Of a stretch of 64,000 nt of DNA, positions 32,400-41,545 are shown piece by piece. Both the position numbers and the translations under genes were made by a program. The DNA lies in NCBI RefSeq assembly GCF_003633685.1, contig NZ_RBKT01000001.1, forward strand, positions 3,720,001-3,784,000, written 5' to 3'. The notes under the pieces were generated by a model. The model saw only the letters and a program-made list of their open reading frames with translations, was not told the DNA's origin and made no database searches. Origin of the DNA: Micromonospora pisi. GTDB lineage: Bacteria > Actinomycetota > Actinomycetes > Mycobacteriales > Micromonosporaceae. Positions within the stretch are counted from its first letter, which is position 1. Each line of letters starts with the position of its first letter.

Positions 32400-33500
32400 A
32401 TGGGTGAAACCCCTCCCCGCTCGGCCGACGCCGGCACCGGCGGATCGGGCGTGACGACGAGTCACGACCGACCCGCCGGTGCTTCGGCGCAATCGGCCGA
32501 GTATCCAGCGATACCGTCCCACCGGGCCCCCAACGACGGACCCGGACTGGGCGGCGGCGGCGCGCTTCCCCGGCGCCGGGCGTTCGGTGCCGAGCAGGCA
32601 TTCCGCGTGCTGACCCTGGCCGCGGGCACGATGGTGCTGGTCATCATCGTGGCGATCGCCATCTTCCTGGTCAGCAAGGCGATCCCGGCGCTACAGGCCA
32701 ACCACGAGAACTTCTTCACGTACAAGAACTGGGCACCCAACGAGGGCGAGCCACGCTTCGGCATCGCCGCGCTGGCCTTCGGCACCGTACTCAGCGCGGT
32801 GATCGCACTGCTGCTCTCGGTACCGGTGGCGCTCGGCATCGCGCTCTACCTCTCGCACTACGCCCACCGGCGGATCGCCACCACGCTGGGCTTCCTCATC
32901 GACCTGCTCGCCGCCGTACCCAGCGTGGTCTTCGGTCTCTGGGGACGCGACGTGTTCAGCGGGCCGGTCACCGACTTCTCCGTGTGGCTCAACAAATACT
33001 TCAGCTGGATCCCGCTCTTCGGCGGAGAGGGACCATTCGGCCGCGCCATCATCCTCGGCTCCCTGGTGCTGGCGATCATGGTGCTGCCGATCGTCACCTC
33101 GCTCTCCCGTGAGGTCTTCACCCAGACCCCCACCGCCAACGAGGAGGCCGCCCTCGCCCTGGGCGCCACCAAGTGGGAAATGATCCGCACCTCGGTCCTG
33201 CCGTACGGCCGGCCGGGTGTGGTCGCCGCGGTCATGCTCGGGCTGGGCCGCGCACTCGGCGAGACGATCGCCCTGGCGATGACCCTCGGCGCCGGCTTCC
33301 TCATCTCGTTCAACGTGATCCAGTCCGGCGGCAACTCGATCGCGGCCAACATCGCCAACGGATTCAGTGAGTCCAACGACATCGGCCGCGGCGCCCTGAT
33401 CGCCTCCGGTCTGGTCCTGTTCGCGATCACCCTGGTGGTCAACATGACCGCCCGAGTGATCCTGAACCGCCGCCGCGAGTTCACCGAGGGGGCAGCGTGA
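32400..33500 (+). CDS. pstC: phosphate ABC transporter permease PstC
   Basis: A 366-residue permease. It has an unusually long disordered cytoplasmic N-terminus (about 65 residues, Gly/Ser/Pro-rich), then six membrane helices and the EAALALGATKWEMIRTSVLP loop that contacts PstB. It overlaps pstA by 4 nt (GTGA). Confidence 0.95.
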   Translation: MGETPPRSADAGTGGSGVTTSHDRPAGASAQSAEYPAIPSHRAPNDGPGLGGGGALPRRRAFGAEQAFRVLTLAAGTMVLVIIVAIAIFLVSKAIPALQANHENFFTYKNWAPNEGEPRFGIAALAFGTVLSAVIALLLSVPVALGIALYLSHYAHRRIATTLGFLIDLLAAVPSVVFGLWGRDVFSGPVTDFSVWLNKYFSWIPLFGGEGPFGRAIILGSLVLAIMVLPIVTSLSREVFTQTPTANEEAALALGATKWEMIRTSVLPYGRPGVVAAVMLGLGRALGETIALAMTLGAGFLISFNVIQSGGNSIAANIANGFSESNDIGRGALIASGLVLFAITLVVNMTARVILNRRREFTEGAA

Positions 33501-34579
33501 GCACATCGACACTGGCCGGCCCCAGGAACACCGGGGTGGACCTGCGCGGCCAGCGGCTGCCGAAATGGGCGCCGATCGGCATCGCCGTACTCGCACTGGT
33601 CCTCGCGGGCGTCGTCGTCTTCGGCGCGGGCATCGGGAACTGGGTGCTGGTGGTCGCCCTCGGTGCCGTGTTCTACCTGTTCGGCCTCTACCTGGCGGCA
33701 CGTAACGTCGAGGGGCGGCGGGCGGCCAACAACCGTACCTGGAGTGCCCTGATCCACTCCGCGTTCGTGCTCGCCGTACTCCCGCTCAGCTCGGTGGTCT
33801 GGACGCTGGTCTCCAAGGGAGTCGCGCGGCTGGACGGCAACTTCTTCGGCACCTCGATGAACAACATCGGCGCCCGGGACCCGGAGGGTGGCGCCTACCA
33901 CGCCATCATCGGCACGCTGGAGCAGGTCGGCATCGCCACCCTGATCACCGTGCCGCTCGGCATCGCCGGCGCGATCTACATCGTCGAGTACGGCCGGGGC
34001 CGGTTCGCCAACATCATCCGGTTCTTCGTCGACGTGATGACCGGTATCCCGTCGATCGTCGCCGGTCTGTTCATCCTCGCGTTCTGGGTGCTGATCGTCT
34101 CCCCGCACTTCAGTGCCGACGGGCGGCCGGGCTACTCCGGCTTCGCCGCCGCACTGGCCCTGAGCGTGCTGATGCTGCCGACCATCGTCCGGTCGACCGA
34201 GGAGATGCTCCGGCTGGTGCCGGCGCCGCTGCGGGAGGGTTCGTACGCCCTCGGCATCCCGAAGTGGAAGACGATCCTCAAGATCGTTGTACCGACCGCC
34301 CTCCCCGGCATCGTCACGGGCGTGATGCTCGCCATCGCCCGTGCCGCCGGTGAGACCGCGCCGGTGCTACTGGTCGCGGGCGGCACCGCGGCGATCAACT
34401 TCAACCCGTTCGAGAACAACCAGTCGTCGCTCTCGCTCTTCGTCTACGGCCAGGCCACCGACGCCGGGCGCTACTCGCCGGACCGGGCCTGGACCGCCGC
34501 GCTGACCCTGGTGGCACTCGTGCTGGTCCTCACCATCGCGGCGAAGCTGCTCGCTCGCCGTAGCCAGATCTCCCGATGA
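33497..34579 (+). CDS. pstA: phosphate ABC transporter permease PstA
   Basis: A 360-residue permease with about eight hydrophobic segments (two or more extra at the N-terminus compared with E. coli PstA) and the coupling loop [20 protein letters not shown]. It starts within the pstC stop (GTGA) with GAGGGGGC upstream, and it ends 20 nt before pstB. Confidence 0.95.
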   Translation: MSTSTLAGPRNTGVDLRGQRLPKWAPIGIAVLALVLAGVVVFGAGIGNWVLVVALGAVFYLFGLYLAARNVEGRRAANNRTWSALIHSAFVLAVLPLSSVVWTLVSKGVARLDGNFFGTSMNNIGARDPEGGAYHAIIGTLEQVGIATLITVPLGIAGAIYIVEYGRGRFANIIRFFVDVMTGIPSIVAGLFILAFWVLIVSPHFSADGRPGYSGFAAALALSVLMLPTIVRSTEEMLRLVPAPLREGSYALGIPKWKTILKIVVPTALPGIVTGVMLAIARAAGETAPVLLVAGGTAAINFNPFENNQSSLSLFVYGQATDAGRYSPDRAWTAALTLVALVLVLTIAAKLLARRSQISR

Positions 34580-34599
34580 ACCCCGGAGGAGCAATCACC

Positions 34600-35376
34600 A
34601 TGGCAAAGCGCGTCGAGGCGGAGGGCGTCACCGCGTACTACGGGTCGTTCAAGGCGATCGAGAACATCAACCTGACCGTCGAGCCGAAGACCGTCACCGC
34701 CCTGATCGGGCCGTCGGGCTGCGGCAAGTCGACCTTCCTGCGCTCGATCAACCGGATGCACGAGGTGCTGCCGGGCGCCCGGGTCGACGGCAAGCTGACC
34801 ATCGACGGCCAGGACATCTACGACCGCGACGTCGACGTCACCGCGGTACGGCGGATGATCGGGATGGTCTTCCAGCGCCCGAACCCGTTCCCCACCATGT
34901 CGATCTTCGACAACGTGGTCGCCGGGCTGAAGCTCAACGGCGTACGGAAGAAGTCGGTGCTGGAGGACGCGGCCGAGAAGGCGCTCCGCTCGGCCAACCT
35001 CTGGGACGAGGTGAAGGACCGGCTGGGCAAGCCGGGTGCCGGCCTCTCCGGCGGTCAGCAGCAGCGGCTCTGCATCGCCCGGACGATCGCGGTCGAACCG
35101 CAGGTGGTGCTGATGGACGAGCCCTGCTCGGCGCTCGACCCGATCTCCACGCTGGCGATCGAGGATCTGATGTTCAAGCTGAAGGACCAGTACACGATCA
35201 TCATCGTGACGCACAACATGCAGCAGGCGGCCCGGGTCTCGGACCGTACCGCCTTCTTCTCGATCGAGCGCACCGGTGACCCGGGCCGCCTGATCGAGTA
35301 CGACTACACCCAGAAGATCTTCAGCAACCCGAGCGTCAAGAAGACCGAGGACTACATCACCGGTCGCTTCGGCTGA
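34600..35376 (+). CDS. pstB: phosphate ABC transporter ATPase PstB
   Basis: A 258-residue ABC ATPase with Walker [10 protein letters not shown] (37-45), Q-loop VFQRPNPFP, signature LSGGQQQR and Walker B VVLMDEP. ATG 34600 has GGAGGAG at 9 nt; an earlier in-frame ATG at 34576 lies in the pstA overlap and lacks a ribosome binding site. It is followed by a strong terminator. No phoU lies directly downstream. Confidence 0.96.
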   Translation: MAKRVEAEGVTAYYGSFKAIENINLTVEPKTVTALIGPSGCGKSTFLRSINRMHEVLPGARVDGKLTIDGQDIYDRDVDVTAVRRMIGMVFQRPNPFPTMSIFDNVVAGLKLNGVRKKSVLEDAAEKALRSANLWDEVKDRLGKPGAGLSGGQQQRLCIARTIAVEPQVVLMDEPCSALDPISTLAIEDLMFKLKDQYTIIIVTHNMQQAARVSDRTAFFSIERTGDPGRLIEYDYTQKIFSNPSVKKTEDYITGRFG

Positions 35377-35391
35377 TCGGCAGCGCCCTCA

Positions 35392-35437
35392 GCGGTCTTC
35401 CGGCGACCCGACCTGGTTGCCGGAAGACCGCTTTTTT
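35392..35437 (+). terminator. pst operon intrinsic terminator
   Basis: GCGGTCTTCCGGC (35392-35404) pairs exactly with 35419-35431, followed by six T (35432-35437). It is the only classical rho-independent terminator with a full T-run in the window. Confidence 0.93.
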
Positions 35438-35484
35438 CGTTTAAGACCGGTTCGGCGCCCAGGAGCGGGAGCCGCGCGGCGCGG

Positions 35485-36438
35485 TCAGCGGAGCAGGAAC
35501 CGCGCGGTGCCGTCCGGGGCCAGTTCCAGTCGGGGCAGCACCGGGGTCGCGACGTCCCGGGTCGACGCGGCCGCCGGCACCCCGGCCAGCGCCCCGCACG
35601 CGGCCACCTCGGCGAGCGTGACCCGGGTCGGCGGCAGCATCGCGATCTCGCCGGCGTCGGCGCGGGTCGTCGCGTCGGTCGGCCGGATCCACATGGTGTG
35701 GTCCGCCTCCCCGCTGACGTCGCGGGTCCGCTGCCCCTGCGGCAGCAGGGCGACGAAGAAGTACGTGTCGAAGCGGCGCGGTTCGAACTCCGGGGTGATC
35801 CACCGCGCCCAGGGCAGCAGCAGGTCCGCCCGGAGGGTGAGCCTGCGCTCGCGCAGCAGGTCGGCGAAGCTGATCCGCCGCTCGACCAACGCCTGCCGCG
35901 CGGCCTCCCAGTCGTCGCCGCTGACGTCGCCCACGATGGTCCCGGGGCCCGGCCCGGCGAGCAGCACCCCCGCCTCCTCGAAAACCTCCCGAGCGGCCGC
36001 ACAGAGCACCGCCTGGGCGGCCTGCGGCGCCAGCCCCAGCCGGTCACCCCAACTGTCGGCGGACGGGCCGGACCAGTCGAGTGCCGCCCGCGAGTCGGAC
36101 GGGTCGACGCCACCGCCGGGGAAGGCGTACATCCCGCCGAAGGTCATCGCGGCGAGCCGGCGGATCACGTACACCTCGAAGTCGGCACCGGCGACGGCCG
36201 GACGGCCGGCCACGGTCGCCGCACCCGACGGCGAACGCGGCCCGGGGTCCGCCCCGGTCGCGACCGGCTCCCCTCCGGTCGTGGTCGGCCCCGGGTCGGT
36301 CGTGGTCGGCTCCGGACGGAGCAGCAGTACCGTCGCGGCCACCCGGGGCGTCGCCGCAGGCGCACCCGTGGCGTAGAACCGGCGGGCATGCTCGACCAGC
36401 GACTCCGGTGCGGCGAACCCACCGCTGTCGATCGTCAT
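35485..36438 (-). CDS. NUDIX hydrolase (NUDT19-like)
   Basis: A 317-residue NUDIX protein. The Nudix box is split by an insert: GGGVDPSD is separated from REVFEEAGV by about 35 residues, as in the NUDT7/NUDT19 group. That group hydrolyses CoA derivatives in eukaryotes; the bacterial substrate is unknown. A Gly/Pro/Thr-rich stretch interrupts the N-terminal half (about 45-75). ATG 36438 has TAGGCT 7 nt upstream. It is divergent from the Gfo/Idh gene. Confidence 0.82.
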   Translation of the reverse strand: MTIDSGGFAAPESLVEHARRFYATGAPAATPRVAATVLLLRPEPTTTDPGPTTTGGEPVATGADPGPRSPSGAATVAGRPAVAGADFEVYVIRRLAAMTFGGMYAFPGGGVDPSDSRAALDWSGPSADSWGDRLGLAPQAAQAVLCAAAREVFEEAGVLLAGPGPGTIVGDVSGDDWEAARQALVERRISFADLLRERRLTLRADLLLPWARWITPEFEPRRFDTYFFVALLPQGQRTRDVSGEADHTMWIRPTDATTRADAGEIAMLPPTRVTLAEVAACGALAGVPAAASTRDVATPVLPRLELAPDGTARFLLR

Positions 36439-36445
36439 GCCGCCG

Positions 36446-36451
36446 AGCCTA
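36446..36451 (-). promoter_or_regulatory. -10 box of the NUDIX gene
   Basis: TAGGCT on the minus strand, 7 nt before ATG 36438. Confidence 0.5.
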
Positions 36452-36503
36452 GTAGGGGATCTTGACTGGTGGACGTGCTGGCCGGGACCGATCCGGGCTC
36501 GGC

Positions 36504-36509
36504 TAGCGT
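36504..36509 (+). promoter_or_regulatory. -10 box of the Gfo/Idh gene
   Basis: TAGCGT ends 6 nt before ATG 36516. Confidence 0.5.
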
Positions 36510-36515
36510 GCTGCC

Positions 36516-37484
36516 ATGACACGTTGGGGCATCCTGGCCACCGGCCACATCGCCGCCCGGTTCGTCGAGGACCTGCGGCTGCTACCGGACGCCGAGGTCG
36601 TCGCGGTCGGCTCCCGATCCGAAGACGCGGCCCGGCTCTTCGCCGACCACCACGGCATCCCCCGAGCTTATGGATCATGGGCGGAACTCGCCGCCGACGA
36701 CGAGGTGGACGTGGTGTACGTCGCCACCCCGCACGCCGCCCACTTCGACGCCACCATGACCTGCCTCGAAGCCGGGCGGGCGGTGCTCTGCGAGAAGCCG
36801 TTCACCCTGGACCTGGCGACCAGCACCACCCTGATCGAGACCGCCCGGAAACGGGATGTCTTCCTGATGGAAGCCATGTGGATGCGCTGCAACCCCACCG
36901 TGCTGCGGGTGCTGGACCTGATCGCCGAGGGCGCGATCGGCTCGGTGACCGCCATACAGGCCGCGTTCGGGGTCGGCGGGCCGTTCCCGCCCGAGCACCG
37001 GATGCGGGCCAAGTCGCTGGGCGGAGGCGCTCTGCTCGACCTCGGGGTCTACCCGATCAGCCTGGCCCACGTGGTGCTCGGCCGACCCGACCACGTCCGC
37101 TCCTGGGCGAAGATCAGCCCGGAGGGCGTGGACGAGAACACCGGCATCATCTTCGGGTACGACTCCGGCGCGGTCGCGTCGCTCAGCTGCGGCATGGTCG
37201 GCGAGACGCCGCTGACCGGGACGATCACCGGCACCACCGGCCGGATCGAACTCTCCGAGCCGTTCTTCCGCCCGACCGGGGCCACCGTGTACCGGGCCGG
37301 AGCCGAGCCGGAGGTCCTGCCGGCCGAGTTGGTCGGCAACGGCTACCAGTACGAGGCGGCCGAGGTGCAGCGCTGCCTGGCCGCCGGGCTCAAGGAGAGC
37401 CCACTCGTGCCGCACGCGGTCACTCTCGACGTGATGGACCTGCTGGACGGCATCCGCACCCAGATCGGCGTCACCTACCCCTGA
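36516..37484 (+). CDS. Gfo/Idh/MocA family oxidoreductase
   Basis: A 322-residue NAD(P)-dependent dehydrogenase. The Rossmann start is WGILATGHIAARF, with the catalytic-lysine motif CEKPF and GGGALLDLGVYPI in the C-terminal domain. It is closest in pattern to the dihydrodiol/xylose dehydrogenase branch. It is a single gene ending at palindrome copy 3; the substrate sugar or diol is unknown. Confidence 0.87.
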   Translation: MTRWGILATGHIAARFVEDLRLLPDAEVVAVGSRSEDAARLFADHHGIPRAYGSWAELAADDEVDVVYVATPHAAHFDATMTCLEAGRAVLCEKPFTLDLATSTTLIETARKRDVFLMEAMWMRCNPTVLRVLDLIAEGAIGSVTAIQAAFGVGGPFPPEHRMRAKSLGGGALLDLGVYPISLAHVVLGRPDHVRSWAKISPEGVDENTGIIFGYDSGAVASLSCGMVGETPLTGTITGTTGRIELSEPFFRPTGATVYRAGAEPEVLPAELVGNGYQYEAAEVQRCLAAGLKESPLVPHAVTLDVMDLLDGIRTQIGVTYP

Positions 37485-37505
37485 CGCCGGCTGCCCGCCG
37501 CGACG

Positions 37506-37560
37506 GTTAGGAAGGGCCCCTTCTTATCGGAAAACGATAAGAAGGGGCCCTTCCTTTAAC
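37506..37560. repeat. long palindrome, copy 3 of 6
   Basis: Arms 37509-37529 and 37535-37555 are perfectly complementary (21 bp) around GAAAA, extended by GTT/AAC. It lies between convergent Gfo/Idh and pit genes. Confidence 0.9.
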
Positions 37561-37562
37561 GG

Positions 37563-38576
37563 TCAGAAGAGGGGGCGGACGACGAAGTAGCAGATCGCGG
37601 CGATCGCGGCGGCGGCCGGGAAGGTCAGGATCCACGCGGTGACGATGTTGCCGGCGACTCCCCACCGGACCGCGGAGAGCTTCTTGGTCGCCCCGACACC
37701 CATGATCGCCGAAGTGATGGTGTGGGTGGTGGAGATCGGCAGCCCGAGCCGGGAGGTGGTGAAGAGCACGATGCTCGCCACCGTCTCGGCCGCGAAGCCC
37801 TCCGGCGGGCCGAGGTCGATGATCTTCCGACCGAGGGTACGGATGATCCGCCAGCCGCCCGCGTACGTGCCGAGCGCCAGCACCGTCGCCGAGGTCCAGA
37901 AGACCCACTCCGGAATGTGCGTCTTGCTGTCCTGGTAGCCCCCGGCGAAGAGGGCCAGCACCACGATGCCCATGGTCTTGGCTGCATCCTGCATGCCGTG
38001 GCCGATGGACATCGCCATCGCCGAGACGGTCTGCGCCCAGCGGAAGCCCCGGTTCAGCTTCGCCGGATTGCCCCGCCGGAAGATCCACATCACCGCCAGC
38101 ATCATCAACGCGCCGAGGCTGAACCCGACCAGCGGCGAGGCGATCATCGGGAGGACCACCTTGAGCAGGATGCCGTCCCAGAGGACGGTGCCGCCGACCC
38201 CGAAGGGGATGGCACAGAGGGTCGCCCCGACCAACCCGCCGAACAGCGCGTGCGAGGAGGACGAGGGGATGCCGAAGTACCAGGTCAGCAGGTTCCAGCA
38301 GATGGCGCCGAGCACCCCGGCGAAGACCACACCGAGGCTGGCCAGCCCGGCGGGCAACTCGACCAGGCCGTCGCCGACCGTCTTGGCCACGTTGCCGCCG
38401 AGGTGGGCGCCGATGAAGTTGCCGACGGCCGCCATGGCCAGCGCCACCCGGGGGGTGAGCGCGCGGGTGGAGATGCTGGTCGCGATCGCGTTCGCGGCGT
38501 CGTGGAAGCCGTTGGTGTAGTCGAAGAACATGGCCACGGCGATCACCGCGAGTACGGCGATGAGCTCCGGGGTCAC
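37563..38576 (-). CDS. pit: low-affinity inorganic phosphate transporter Pit
   Basis: A 337-residue PiT permease with about ten helices. The paired PiT signatures are DYTNGFHDAANAIAT near the N-terminus and PISTTHTITSAIMG in the second half, plus GIPSSSSHALFGGLVG. It imports metal-phosphate with protons. GTG 38576 is chosen; a GTG at 38594 would add six residues. It follows the DUF47 gene by 76 nt, the usual Pit-accessory pairing, and is probably under the upstream PHO box. Confidence 0.93.
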   Translation of the reverse strand: MTPELIAVLAVIAVAMFFDYTNGFHDAANAIATSISTRALTPRVALAMAAVGNFIGAHLGGNVAKTVGDGLVELPAGLASLGVVFAGVLGAICWNLLTWYFGIPSSSSHALFGGLVGATLCAIPFGVGGTVLWDGILLKVVLPMIASPLVGFSLGALMMLAVMWIFRRGNPAKLNRGFRWAQTVSAMAMSIGHGMQDAAKTMGIVVLALFAGGYQDSKTHIPEWVFWTSATVLALGTYAGGWRIIRTLGRKIIDLGPPEGFAAETVASIVLFTTSRLGLPISTTHTITSAIMGVGATKKLSAVRWGVAGNIVTAWILTFPAAAAIAAICYFVVRPLF

Positions 38577-38652
38577 GCGTCGACCCCAACCCACGTACGG
38601 ACCATCGGAGGGGGCGCCTGCGGCGGCGCGATGGTTCGCTCGGTCACCGGGA

Positions 38653-39279
38653 TCAGGACTCCTTGACCGCGATGGTCTCGACGGTGTTGGCGACGTGCTC
38701 GAAGGCGTCGCAGGCCGCCTCCAGTTCGTCGGCGACCTCCTTCATCTTCAGCACGGTCAGCGCGTCGTACTCGCCGGAGAAGAGCCGGACCAGCAGCATC
38801 CGGTACGCCTGGTCGCCGTCGTTCTCGAGCCGGTTGCACTCGATCCAGTAGTCCTCGAGGTCCCGCATCGACCGCAGTCGGGGCATCGCCTCGGCGGTCA
38901 GCCGGGCCTGCTGGTCCAGGACGTTGACCAGCTCGTGCATCTCCCGGGGCAGGGAGGGGAGCTTGGTCAGGCCGTAGAGGTAGAGCAGGTTGCCGACCGC
39001 CTCCAGGTGGTCCATCACGTCGTCCAGCAGCGAACCGAGCCGGTAGATGTCCTCCCGGTCGAAGGGCGTGATGAAGGTGGAGTTGATCTTCTTGTACAGC
39101 TCGTGGGTGATCTGGTCGCTGTCGTGTTCGACCTCGGTGAGCCGCTCGCTCACCGACTGCACGTCGACACCGGGCAGGGCCAGCTCGTTCAGCAGCTCGG
39201 TACCCCGCACCAGGTTCTGCGCGGCTCTGGTGAAGAGCTCGTAAAAGGCACCCTCGGTAGGGCGGAAGGAAAACTTCAC
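38653..39279 (-). CDS. DUF47 (PhoU-like) Pit accessory protein
   Basis: A 208-residue all-helical protein of the DUF47/PhoU-related family with the metal-site pattern EVEHDSDQITHELYKKIN and FDREDIYRLGSLLDDVMDH. It is thought to regulate the adjoining Pit transporter. GTG 39279 has GAGGT upstream. It is the first gene of a DUF47-pit operon. Confidence 0.9.
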   Translation of the reverse strand: MKFSFRPTEGAFYELFTRAAQNLVRGTELLNELALPGVDVQSVSERLTEVEHDSDQITHELYKKINSTFITPFDREDIYRLGSLLDDVMDHLEAVGNLLYLYGLTKLPSLPREMHELVNVLDQQARLTAEAMPRLRSMRDLEDYWIECNRLENDGDQAYRMLLVRLFSGEYDALTVLKMKEVADELEAACDAFEHVANTVETIAVKES

Positions 39280-39364
39280 GGCACGGACCTCGTCGCGTCG
39301 TCGGTGGGGGTGGCGGGCGTCAACGGACCTGGAAGCTGGACGTCAGCGGTACCTGCCTTGGGGA

Positions 39365-39391
39365 ATGCTAGGAAACGACAAAATCCCGCAA
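39365..39391 (-). promoter_or_regulatory. candidate promoter of DUF47-pit
   Basis: -10 TAGCAT (39365-39370) and -35 TTGCGG (39386-39391) with a short 15-bp spacer. A three-unit PHO box begins 28 bp further upstream. Confidence 0.4.
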
Positions 39392-39418
39392 CCGGCGGCC
39401 CACCCCTGGCCAGGTCCG

Positions 39419-39451
39419 ATTCACTCCTCGTTTACCTGCTGTTCACTTTGA
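39419..39451 (+). promoter_or_regulatory. three-unit PHO box upstream of DUF47-pit
   Basis: ATTCACTCCTC, GTTTACCTGCT and GTTCACTTTGA are in exact 11-bp register. The units read on the plus strand, opposite to the operon they would control, and the last one overlaps the ppk2 stop codon. Confidence 0.65.
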
Positions 39452-40369
39452 CTCGACGGAATCGACACCGGGACGTACCGATCCGGGATGTAGATCGAGC
39501 AGCCGGCGCCGCTCCCGCTCCGGATCGAAGGTCGGCTCCGGGTAGGTCAACCCCAGCCCCTCGAAGGTCTCCCGCAACAGGTTCGCCACCGCCCAGTCGC
39601 GGTACCACTTCCGGTTCGCCGGCACCACGAACCAGGGCGCCCGCGCGGTGTCACAGCGGCTCAGCGCCTCCGCGTACGCCGCCTGGTAGTCGACCCAACG
39701 GGACCGGGTGTCCACGTCCCCTGGCTCGTACTTCCAGTGCTTGTGCGGATCGTCGAGCCGCCGCAGCAGCCGGTCGAGCTGCTCCTCGTACGAGATGTGC
39801 AGGAACACCTTGAGCAGGGTCACCCCACCCTCGGCCAACTCCTCCTCGAACTCGTTGATCTCGCCGTACCGGGCCCGCCAGATCTGCTCCGGCACCAGCG
39901 ACTCAACCCTCGGCACCAGGACGTCCTCGTAATGTGATCGATTGAACACACCGACGTACCCCGGCGGCGGCAGCGCGCGCCGGATCCGCCAGAGGAAATG
40001 GTGGGCCCGCTCCTCCTCGGTCGGCCGCACGAACGACCTGATCTGCAACCCCAGCGGGTTCATCGTGCCGGCCACCCGCCGGATGGTGCCGTCCTTGCCG
40101 CCCGCGTCCATCGCCTGGAGCACCAGCAGCACCCGGCGCCCGGCCGCCGGCTCGACCTTGGCCGAGGCGAAGAGCATTTCCTGCTGCCGCCCCAGCTCCG
40201 TCCCGATCGCCGCCACCTGAGACCTGGCCCAGGTCTTCGGCGCGGCGCCGACCACCCCGGCCGAGGGCAACCCCGGTGTCGTACCGGGGTCGATCGCGGC
40301 CAGATCCACCCCCGCCCCGCCGCTCGACACCCGCAGCAGCTCGCGGAGGGAGCGCTTCAACCCACTCAT
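39443..40369 (-). CDS. ppk2: PPK2 family polyphosphate kinase
   Basis: A 308-residue PPK2 enzyme. The Walker-A-like LQAMDAGGKDGTIRRV, FNRSHYEDVLVPRV and the later KVFLHISYEEQ region fit the family, which transfers phosphate between polyphosphate and nucleotides. Its class (AMP- or ADP-phosphorylating) is not decided here. AAGG precedes the ATG. Location next to the pit operon and its PHO box fits phosphate storage. Confidence 0.9.
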   Translation of the reverse strand: MSGLKRSLRELLRVSSGGAGVDLAAIDPGTTPGLPSAGVVGAAPKTWARSQVAAIGTELGRQQEMLFASAKVEPAAGRRVLLVLQAMDAGGKDGTIRRVAGTMNPLGLQIRSFVRPTEEERAHHFLWRIRRALPPPGYVGVFNRSHYEDVLVPRVESLVPEQIWRARYGEINEFEEELAEGGVTLLKVFLHISYEEQLDRLLRRLDDPHKHWKYEPGDVDTRSRWVDYQAAYAEALSRCDTARAPWFVVPANRKWYRDWAVANLLRETFEGLGLTYPEPTFDPERERRRLLDLHPGSVRPGVDSVESK

Positions 40370-40541
40370 TCCGGCACCTTGTCGCGTCCACTCATCCCCC
40401 GATCATCGCCGAACATCCCGTCCACTGCCCGGCGCGTCACACTTCGTTGGCCCAGCGGCCCCGATGGGCGGAGAATTCGACCGGAACCGATCCGGTCCGC
40501 GGCCAGCGGCCGAAGACGATCAGGGGGCGGGCAACGGCGTG

Positions 40542-41534
40542 CGTGACCTGGCGACCGAGTTCGAGGCCGAACGCGATCATCTGATGGCGGTGGCGTACCG
40601 GATGCTCGGCAGCCGGGCCGACGCCGAGGACGCGGTGCAGGAGACCTGGCTGCGCTACGCCCGTACGCTCGCCGACCCGGCCGCCCGCGCCGAGATCCGC
40701 GAACTCCGCGCCTGGCTCACCACCACCACCGGTCGGATCTGCCTCGACCTGCTCCGCTCGGCACGGGTACGCCGCGAGGCGTACCCCGGTCAGTGGTTGC
40801 CCGAGCCCGTGGTGAGCCGGCTACCCGACCTGCCCGGCCTGGCCCGCCCCGCCGCCGCGACGCCGGCCGAGGCGAACGGCTTCGCCCCCGACCCGGCGGA
40901 ACGGGCCGCACTGCACGACGAGGTCGGCATCGCACTGCTGGTGGTGCTGGAACGCCTCACCCCCGAGCAGCGGGTCGCGTTCGTGCTGCACGACGTCTTC
41001 GCCGTGCCGTTCGGCGAGATCGCCGCCGTGCTGCACAGCACGCCCATCGCCGCCCGACAGCTCGCCTCCCGGGCCCGCCGTGCGGTCGCCGAGGGCGGCC
41101 CCCGCCACACCGCCGACCTGGCCGAGCAGCAGCGGGTGCTCGCTGCCTTCATCGCCGCCACCGAATCGGGTGACCTGGAGCGGCTGGTGACGGTACTCGC
41201 GCCGGACGTGGTCTTCGTCGGCGACAGCGGTGGGCACCTGCCCGCCGCACGCAACCCGGTCGTTGGCGTACTCAAGGTGGCCCGGCTCACCCTCGGCCTG
41301 CTCGACCGGACCGTCCGAGCCGTCGACGCCCGGACCCGACCGGTGCTGGTCAACGGCAGCCTCGGGCTCCAGGTCGAAGGGGACTACCGGGGGCGGGGGC
41401 GGTTGCGGATGGTGACCTGGTACACGATCGCCGACGGTCGGATCACCGGCATCTTCCACCAGCTCAACCCGGAGAAGTTGAGCCGGGTGACGGAGCTGGG
41501 GCCGGACGCGCCGAGCTGGCCACCCCGCCCCTGA
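40542..41534 (+). CDS. ECF sigma factor with SnoaL-like C-terminal domain (ECF41/SigJ type)
   Basis: A 330-residue protein: sigma region 2 (HLMAVAYRMLGSRADAEDAVQETW), region 4 (RLTPEQRVAFVLHDVFAVPFGEIA), then a SnoaL-like domain. ECF41 marks are WLPEPV in the linker and NPEKL near the C-terminus (family NPDKL). In that group the C-terminal domain acts as built-in regulator in place of an anti-sigma factor. GTG 40542 is preferred for AGGGGGCGG upstream; ATG 40464 would add 26 residues. The usual ECF41 partner (carboxymuconolactone decarboxylase or oxidoreductase) is not adjacent. The 172 bp upstream of it shows no clear promoter. Confidence 0.87.
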   Translation, partial: RDLATEFEAERDHLMAVAYRMLGSRADAEDAVQETWLRYARTLADPAARAEIRELRAWLTTTTGRICLDLLRSARVRREAYPGQWLPEPVVSRLPDLPGLARPAAATPAEANGFAPDPAERAALHDEVGIALLVVLERLTPEQRVAFVLHDVFAVPFGEIAAVLHSTPIAARQLASRARRAVAEGGPRHTADLAEQQRVLAAFIAATESGDLERLVTVLAPDVVFVGDSGGHLPAARNPVVGVLKVARLTLGLLDRTVRAVDARTRPVLVNGSLGLQVEGDYRGRGRLRMVTWYTIADGRITGIFHQLNPEKLSRVTELGPDAPSWPPRP

Positions 41535-41545
41535 ACCCGGAGGGC

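Noticed and set aside
40435..40441. CGTCACA before the sigma factor as an ECF41 autoregulated -35
   Set aside because: The first base differs from TGTCACA and no CGTC lies at the required distance downstream.
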